DNA from: Xestospongia muta
Lineage: Eukaryota > Porifera > Demospongiae > Haplosclerida > Petrosiidae
Direction of reading: 5' to 3'
NCBI GenBank assembly: GCA_963693285.1
Contig: OY848925.1
Span: 5,000,932-5,064,931 of the forward strand
DNA: 64,000 bases
Shown here: one piece after another, positions 57,301 to 64,000 of the stretch
Layout of the letters: each line of letters begins with the position of its first letter
Position numbering within the stretch: position 1 is the stretch's first letter
Made by a program: the position numbers and the translations under genes
The notes under the pieces: generated by a model
What the model was told of the DNA's origin: nothing
Databases searched by the model: none
What the model saw: the letters and a program-made list of their open reading frames with translations, nothing else

Positions 57301-60300
57301 AATCCCATCCATCATCACATACAGTGTACCATAAGTTATTGATACAGATCTCAACTCTGCCTTCATAGAAATTATTACCATCCATCAAACGAACATCTCC
57401 AGTAGAACAATTATTGGGTAAAGTACTGATAGCTAATGAATGAGTTAGAAACAATCAGATGATAGCAAGATCATATGTATTTTTGCAACTTACGTTGACA
57501 CTGTACACCAGCTAAACCACAAGCCTTGTCAGTAAAGTTTGTAAAGCAACATTGATGATAATTGTCTTCATTCCCTGTACAGTATGCACCAACTATTTTT
57601 AGATTTGCATTAGTCAAAAGGGCTTGACCAGTAAATGGTATAGCACCTAAAATCAAGAAGTATTAAGTGTAAATTAAACACTTTAATAATACAAACCATA
57701 TGGAGAGAGTTCAAGACTTTTGCAAGTTACTTTAGCATTAGCAATGCTCCACCCTTCATCACAGAGAGGTACATAAGCATAATTGACACAAACAGCTACA
57801 ATTCCAAAACTGTCATTATTTTTTTTTCCATCACTTGTCAACAGAGCAATATTGCCCTCACAAGGTGCTGTATGCAAAAATATACAAGCACTAGAAAGTA
57901 TAGAAGTCATGGTATATACCTTCACATGTCACTCCAGCATCTCTATTGTGTGAGCAAGTTGATGGACTCATTGAACAATAAAGAAGGGATGTTTCATTAC
58001 CAAAGCAGCCCCAGCGTACACCAAGTACTGGACCACTACCCTCACCAAAGAAGGCTTGAGTGCGTGCAATAGCATCTGAGAATTGTACAGACAATATAAC
58101 TCTGATATCTATTTTAATACAACTAACTTTTATCACTCAATCCAGCCTGCCTGCAGGCTACAATGGCAGCATTGTCATCCCATCCATCATCACATACAGT
58201 GTACCACGTTGAATTTAAACACAATTCTACTCTGCCTTGATAGGTATTTCCATTAACAAAACGTATACTTCCATTTGTACAATTATCAACAAATTCACCT
58301 ATTGATTAGTCAATAAAGTGATTTCAGGTTTTAATGCTACAAATAAATACCTAAGCAATGCACTCCTAAATCTATGGATAATGTTCCAAATGTTGTAAAA
58401 TTGAAGAAAGAAGAAACATGCTTGCAGTCTAGTAACATCATCTCAGACCCGGTACAAGAAATTGCATTCAATGCAACAGATGTGGTGTCATTGTGGTGAC
58501 GATCTACAATATAAGGTTTAGCCTCTGTGAAGGAGATAATGCATTATAACAAATGTTATCTTAATTTATAGGACAGTACCAGTATATGGTAGTCCCAACT
58601 GGCGACAAATTACAAGTGCATCACTGTGTGTCCAGTCAGAAAAGTCATATATAGTTCCCCATTTGTTGTCATAACAGACTTCTACTCTTCCAGCAGTTTT
58701 ATTAGAGCCAGTACTAAGTCGAACTTGGCCTTGTTTACAAATTGGGACTGGTGGTTCCCCTTCTAATACAAAACCATAATTTCTTGATGTAGTCTTAGTC
58801 AACAAACCTATGCATTTCACTGCAGCAAATTGATAGGGCCAGGGAACACCTAATGCAGCCAATCGAATCTCACAATCGAAGATATTGCTTTCACAACCGC
58901 TGCACTCCAAAACAGCTATAAATGCCAGTCTTTTATTGTCTCCAGGCATTTGTACATGGTAACCATAAGAACCTAAATGGAGGGGCAAGATACACATGTA
59001 ATAGCAGGAGAGAAATAGTTACCAGTAAATGGTAAGCCTAGCTGATGACAGACTACTCTTGAATCTTTCAAACCCAATGTTAACACATAGCCCCATAGAT
59101 TATTGATACAAATTTGAACTATGCCTTCACTCTTGCTAATTTGTTGAACAAGACGCAATTCTCCATGTCTACAGTTGTCACTTGTTCTACTTGGCTCTGT
59201 AAAGAAAATACATCATGTTTTTCAAAATATCATATGCTGTACCTTGACAATACAACTGAACAGCTTCTTGTAATTGGCAGAGGCTACCATTAGAAGAAGA
59301 CACATGACATTGGCTAAAATGACTCTCATTTCCTTGGCATTCCATATTATGTATAATAGGTTGATGAGATCCAGTATAATTGGTAGAACCAAAATACAAC
59401 CGGCTGCCTATAGCACCTATAGTCACATAGCAAATAGAGATTCATAATGCAGTCTGAAGGATGTGTACATTCATTGTACTCTTAAGATAAAATTTCATAC
59501 CATAAGCAGAATAACCCATTGACTTGCATGCCACTGCAGCATCATGATATGTGAAATTATTGTCACAGAATGGACGAGGCTTTTGATTTATACAAATCTC
59601 CAGAAAGCCATTAACAGAAACAGTACCAAAGGAAGATACTGTTCCTATTTTACCTTCTGAGTTGACCAGAAACAGATTATCAGAAGTACAAGAAGCTATG
59701 ACAAAAAAACTTCAATATTTCCAAGTATAATTTTGCTCACCTTCATTTTGACATTGTACACCAAAACCATATATACTATCACATGTCCCTCCAAAGCTAT
59801 AACTGCAGTTTAATATAGATGATTCATTGTTAGAACAGTAAAGATAACTTAAAGAGTAAATTTGTACATCACCAATTCCATAATAAATTCCTTTTGTAAT
59901 AGGTCGAGCAGCTAAAATAACATAACATTTTTGTTGTGATAATTTGATTTATCAACAATACCTCTGTGAGGTAGCCCTAATTGTGTACAAATTGTAGCAG
60001 CCTCTCTTTCTCTAATAAAATATGGACTGCACAATCCTATCCATACTCCATTATAGCATAGTTCTACTCGTCCCTCATGATTAGTACTTCCTCCTCTCAA
60101 GCGAATATCACCATGGGAACAATTTTTAACTGGAGCAGTCACATCTGGAAAAGGAATACATGGTATTGACAGAACTGTCCATGATCATAAAAGCAACAAT
60201 TATAATTAAATTGCTCTCCTATAACTGTTGTGATTATCGCCTTTACTGGCATGTGCAATTTATATAATTACATGTGAAACTTGTGTAAAACATTAATCTT

Positions 60301-63300
60301 ATATGATTGCTATAGAAAACACCAGTAACAACTTACTTTTGCAGAGCAAGTATGCTGAATTGTAAAAATAACAGTATTGATATTGTATCAGAACACAGTC
60401 CAATAAAGATGATTCATTTCCATTACAAGAGAAGTAGGCAGAATGCACAGGATTGTTACCTTGATAGTCCAATTGAGTGCTAGCCAGAGCAACTAAATAG
60501 AGTAAGTAAATGAAAACATTATCAAATACAAATGATTGTACTTTGTGATGGAAAGCCAGCATGACGACAAGTTATGTTAGCTGCTAAAACATTCCAATTA
60601 TTAGGACACAGTCTACCCCAAAGATTATTGATGCAAATCTCTACCAAACCTTCTCCTATACTATTGCCTCTTACCAAACGTATCTCTCCATGATGACAGT
60701 TAGGTGTAACGGAGGCTGTGAATGCATTAATATCAAAACAATTATGATAGGAACATTTTACTGACCAGGATGACAGACAAGGCCTCCAAAACTGGATGAG
60801 TCGCACTGCACTTGTCTGCTCTGGTTATTTGCAATACACTCAACTAAATTATGTTCATCTCCACGACAACCAAGATTAGTAATTGCAGTAAGTTTGAGCG
60901 AGTAAGATAGGTAGTATCCACCAGTAGGTAAAGCACCTACATAATTAAAATCTTAATAATACTTCAGTCAGATGTTATAGAATGTTACCATATGGAGAGT
61001 ATCCAAGTCCTCTACAACCAACCATTGCATCAAAATAACTCCAAGAATTATCACATATCACATTTTTCATTCCTTTAACACAAAAGTCAACAATACCACC
61101 TACTAGGGTAGGATTAGTAGAAATGGTTGGATTATCAAGAGGTAGTCCACTGTAATCTATCAAATCAGTTTCTGGTTCTTTACAAGGACCTATAGAACAA
61201 CAGTAATACAATGTAATGATTAAATACTACACAAACTTACCTGTGCATGCAACATATCCAGCCAAATATGGAGGACAGTACCTTGAGACAATTTCGCAAT
61301 CAAGCAGAGAGAGTTCAGTTCCTTGACAAATTAATCCAGCTAAATGTAGAGATAGACTAGTGTTGGAAACAAACTTATGAATAGCATCTAAAAGGAAAGT
61401 AAAATAGGAATTTAACAATAAATTATAAATGGCAAAGTTTACTGATAGTGTCAAGAAAACCAGCATGACGACAAGTAACATTAGCTGCTCTTGTATCCCA
61501 TCCATTAATACACACTCTACCCCATAGGTTATTGATACAGATCTCTACTATGCCTTCTCTACTACTATTGCCTCCCACCAAACGAATATCACCATGACGA
61601 CAATTAGATGTAACATCCTCTGCATATAATATAATAACAGTTACTAATATATACTCTTACTAACTTGAATGACAAACAAGACCAGCAATATTACGTGATC
61701 TACAGTAAACATGTGTACTCTCATTATTAGCAATACAATGAGCTAAGCTACTCTCATTTCCTCGACAACCAAGATTAGTTAATAGTGGTAAGGTTGGTAA
61801 GTTAGAAAGGTAGTGTCTACCAGTTGGTAAAGCACCTACATATTAAAATCTTAATAATAACTCTCTAGATATTATATAATGTTACCGTATGGAGAGTATC
61901 CAAGTCCTCTACAACCAACCATTGCATCAAAATAACTCCAGGAATTATCACATATAATATTTCTTACTTCATTAATACAAAACTCAACAATACCACCTAC
62001 TAGGGTAGGATTACTATAAAAGGTTGGATTATCAAGAGGTTGTCTATTGTAATCTACCAAATCAGTGTCTGATTCATTACAAGGACCTGTGGAACGAAAG
62101 TAGAATAATCTGTTGCTATAACACTACCTAACCTCTACATGTAACATATGCAGCAGTATATTGATAACAGTAACTACTTGAGACAATTTCACAATCTAGT
62201 AGAGAGGATTCATTTCCCTGACAAATTAGTCCAGCTGAATGTACAGATAATGTAGCATTATAAACAATCTTATGAATAACATCTAAAAGAAAATAAAATA
62301 GAAATTTAACAATAAATTATAAATGGCATATTTACTGTTAGTGTCAAGAAAACCAGCATGATGACAAGTAACATTAGCGACTCTGGTATTCCACCCATAA
62401 ACACAAACTCTACCCCATAGGTTATTGATACAGATCTCTACTATGCCTTCTCTACTGTTCTTGCCTCCCACCAAACGAATATCACCATGACGACAATTAG
62501 ATGTAATATTTTCTGTAGTGTAGTTAACAATTACAAAACTAATATATTCAACTAACTTGGATGACATATCAGACCAGCAACATTAGTTGATCTACAATTA
62601 ACTTGTCTGCTCCTGTTATTAGCAATACATTCAACTAGATTGCTCTCATTACCATAACAACTAAGATTAGTTAGTACAGGTATAGTTGGAAAGTTAGAAA
62701 GATAATGATTACCAGTTGGTAAAGCACCTACATATTAAAATTTTAATAATAACTCTGCCATATATTATAGAATGTTACCATATGGAGAGTATCCAAGTCC
62801 TCTACAACCAACCATTGCATCGAAATAACTCCAGGAATTATCACATATAACATTTCTCATTCCTTTAATACAAAACCCAACAATACCACCTACTAGGGTA
62901 GGATTAGTAGAAATGGTTGGATTATCAAGTGGTAGTCCATTGTAATCTATTAAATTAGTATCATCATCTTCACAAGGAGCTATAAAAAAAATCTTAAACA
63001 TAATTGACAAATATATTATCTAACTAACCTCTGCAACTAACATATCCAACCCAATATTGAGAGCAATAACTATTAGAAAGTTTACAATCTAATAGTGACA
63101 ATTCATTTCCATCACAATCGAATCTGGCTGAGTGTACAGACAGACTAGTATTATAAACTGTTCTATGTATAACATCTACAGGAAAAAGTTAACACAAATC
63201 ACAATCTCAATGTGAACAAAGTACCTTGTGATGAAAACCCTGCATGACGACAAGTTACATTAGCAACCCCTGTATTCCATCCACTAGTACACACTCTACC

Positions 63301-64000
63301 CCATAAGTTATTGATACAGATCTCTACTATGCCCTCTCTATTGTTCTTGCCTCCCACCAAACGAATATCACCATGACGACAATTAGATGTAATATTTTCT
63401 GTAGTGTAGTTAACAATTGACAAAACTAATATACTCTTACTAACTTGAATGACAAATAAGACCAGCAACATTACTTGATCTACAATTAACTTGTCTGCTC
63501 CTGTTATTAGCAATACATTCAACTAGACTGTTCTCATTACCATGACAACCAAGATTAGTTAGCGCGGGTATAGTTGGAAAATTAAAAAGATAATAATTAC
63601 CAGTTGGTAAAGCACCTACATATTAAAATCTTAATAATAACTCTCTAAGATGATATAAAATGTTACCATATGGAGAGTATCCAAGTCCTCTACAACCAAC
63701 CATTGCATCGAAATAACTCCAGGAATTATCACATATAATATTTCTCATTCCTTTAATACAAAACTCAACAATACCACCTACTAGGGTAGGATTAGTAGAA
63801 ATGGTTGGATTATCAAGAGGTTGTCTATTGTAATCTATCAAATTAGTATCATCATTTTCACAAGGAGCTATAAAAGAAATCTTAAACATAATTGACAAAT
63901 ATATTATCTAACTAACCTCTGCAACTAACATATCCAGCCCAATATTGAGAGCAATAACTATTAGAAAGTTTACAATCTAATAGTGACAATTCATTTCCAT
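53779..64000 (-). CDS. Gene 3: SRCR tail of a third M8-SRCR gene; 5' part outside window
   Basis: Shows the 14-domain 3' block (53779-60144), four beta+alpha units and the start of a fifth alpha (to 64000). Exon structure equals gene 2, and the last exon ends with TAA at 53779-53781. A protease head is expected to the right of the window by analogy with genes 1 and 2; it is not seen. I saw no stop or frameshift in the exons read. The beta+alpha array lacks two units that gene 2 has. Confidence 0.75.
54351..54750 (-). CDS. SRCR domain u13, gene 3
   Basis: 5' half from 54750 ([20 protein letters not shown]) and 3' half ending 54351 ([20 protein letters not shown]; one Asp/Glu change from gene 2). 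Confidence 0.75.
54864..55258 (-). CDS. SRCR domain u12, gene 3
   Basis: [20 protein letters not shown] and [10 protein letters not shown] (Ser in gene 2 is Pro here); 3' half ends at 54864. Confidence 0.75.
55314..55707 (-). CDS. SRCR domain u11, gene 3
   Basis: [16 protein letters not shown] in the 5' half and [18 protein letters not shown] in the 3' half: two replacements relative to gene 2. Confidence 0.75.
55756..56134 (-). CDS. SRCR domain u10, gene 3
   Basis: [20 protein letters not shown] in the 5' half (Met in gene 2 is Thr here); 3' half ends at 55756. Confidence 0.75.
56187..56558 (-). CDS. SRCR domain u9, gene 3
   Basis: [20 protein letters not shown] and [20 protein letters not shown], unchanged from gene 2 in these motifs. 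Confidence 0.75.
56620..56993 (-). CDS. SRCR domain u8, gene 3
   Basis: [20 protein letters not shown] in the 5' half and [20 protein letters not shown] in the 3' half, slightly diverged from gene 2. Confidence 0.75.
57047..57432 (-). CDS. SRCR domain u7, gene 3
   Basis: [20 protein letters not shown] and [20 protein letters not shown]. Same exon lengths as gene 2. Confidence 0.75.
57494..57867 (-). CDS. SRCR domain u6, gene 3
   Basis: [33 protein letters not shown], where gene 2 has KSLGHSPYG. Like u6/u8 of gene 2 it forms an 874-bp repeat with u8. Confidence 0.75.
57920..58298 (-). CDS. SRCR domain u5, gene 3
   Basis: [20 protein letters not shown] in the 3' half; the 5' half from 58298 has [10 protein letters not shown]. 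Confidence 0.75.
58351..58762 (-). CDS. SRCR domain u4 with divergent 3' end, gene 3
   Basis: 5' half [20 protein letters not shown]. The last about 30 residues of the 3' half (58351-58440) differ at many positions from gene 2 and contain a 3-nt in-frame insertion, while the flanks are nearly identical. Confidence 0.75.
58808..59196 (-). CDS. SRCR domain u3, gene 3
   Basis: [20 protein letters not shown] and [20 protein letters not shown]: modest replacements relative to gene 2. Confidence 0.75.
59243..59695 (-). CDS. SRCR domain u2, gene 3
   Basis: [20 protein letters not shown] in the 3' half. The 5' half has [20 protein letters not shown], several changes from gene 2. Confidence 0.75.
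59741..60144 (-). CDS. SRCR domain u1, gene 3
   Basis: [20 protein letters not shown] and a 3' half with [20 protein letters not shown]. It spans the unit B/C border. Confidence 0.75.
60337..61189 (-). CDS. Beta+alpha SRCR unit, gene 3 (last unit of array)
   Basis: Beta about 60766-61189 ([20 protein letters not shown]), alpha 60337-60715 ([20 protein letters not shown]). Counterpart of 32154-33006. Confidence 0.8.
61241..62086 (-). CDS. Beta+alpha SRCR unit, gene 3 (second from last)
   Basis: Beta about 61665-62086 ([27 protein letters not shown]), alpha 61241-61619. Counterpart of 33058-33903. Confidence 0.8.
62133..62979 (-). CDS. Hybrid beta+alpha SRCR unit, gene 3
   Basis: Beta 62557-62979 matches gene 2 unit 4 (36166-36588). 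The alpha 5' half matches unit 6 ([20 protein letters not shown]) in its lower part and unit 4 at its upper edge and intron. The unit is therefore a recombinant, with its join inside the alpha 5'-half exon. Confidence 0.75.
63029..63867 (-). CDS. Beta+alpha SRCR unit, gene 3
   Basis: Beta 63445-63867 ([20 protein letters not shown]), alpha 63029-63398 ([30 protein letters not shown]). The alpha equals gene 2 unit 3 type. Confidence 0.8.
63917..64000 (-). CDS. Alpha 3'-half exon cut by window edge, gene 3
   Basis: Starts at the donor after CTAACC and reads up to the Cys-Asp-Gly-Asn-Glu part of the 3' half. The array continues to the right. Confidence 0.7.

Larger units (their letters stand above)
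60122..64000. repeat. Segmental duplication unit C, partial
   Basis: First 3.9 kb of a third unit, nearly identical to 31939-34330 and, after a two-unit jump, to 36100 onward. Confidence 0.9.

Overview
The window looks like an AT-rich metazoan genomic segment with very short introns (about 42-300 nt, mostly 45-100). It holds tandem genes made almost entirely of scavenger receptor cysteine-rich (SRCR) domains. The compact introns, AT-richness and SRCR expansion suggest a demosponge such as Amphimedon; this is an inference, because no species marker is present. All convincing genes lie on the minus strand.

Layout: a large segmental unit is repeated head to tail. Unit A is 1-31938, unit B is 31939-60121 and unit C starts at 60122 and runs off the window. 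Unit edges are only the points where the window's first bases recur. Gene boundaries are offset from them. Gene 1 (1-22199, 3' end outside) starts at an ATG at 22199. Gene 2 (25598-50397) is complete. Gene 3 (53779-64000) shows only its 3' part. Between consecutive SRCR genes sits the 3' end of a HECT E3 ubiquitin ligase gene (22701-25442 and 50898-53622), with a different disabling change in each copy.

Gene 2 reads, in transcription order: signal peptide; leishmanolysin-like (peptidase M8) metalloprotease domain with HELTH zinc motif; a small Cys-rich module; 47 SRCR domains; stop and AATAAA. The predicted protein is roughly 5,500-6,000 residues, secreted, with no transmembrane segment seen. 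Nearly every SRCR domain is split into a 5'-half and a 3'-half exon bounded by phase-1 introns, so exons and exon pairs can be duplicated or lost without breaking the frame. I name the domain subfamilies epsilon, delta, gamma, alpha and beta for convenience only. The alpha+beta pair forms a unit of about 0.9 kb that is tandemly arrayed: 3 copies at the left of unit A, 8 in unit B, at least 4 in unit C, and a further 2+4 inserted inside the gamma region of gene 1.

Gene 1 differs from gene 2 by a 2-nt deletion in the exon that closes the M8 domain (stop at 19998-20000, before any SRCR domain). It also carries chimeric linker/SRCR exons and a gamma exon relic. The locus therefore shows duplication at several scales: 28-32 kb units, a five-domain block of about 2.4 kb, 0.9-kb alpha/beta units, and an 874-bp two-domain repeat near the 3' end. 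Exon limits were placed by eye from splice consensus and frame and may be off by a few bases.
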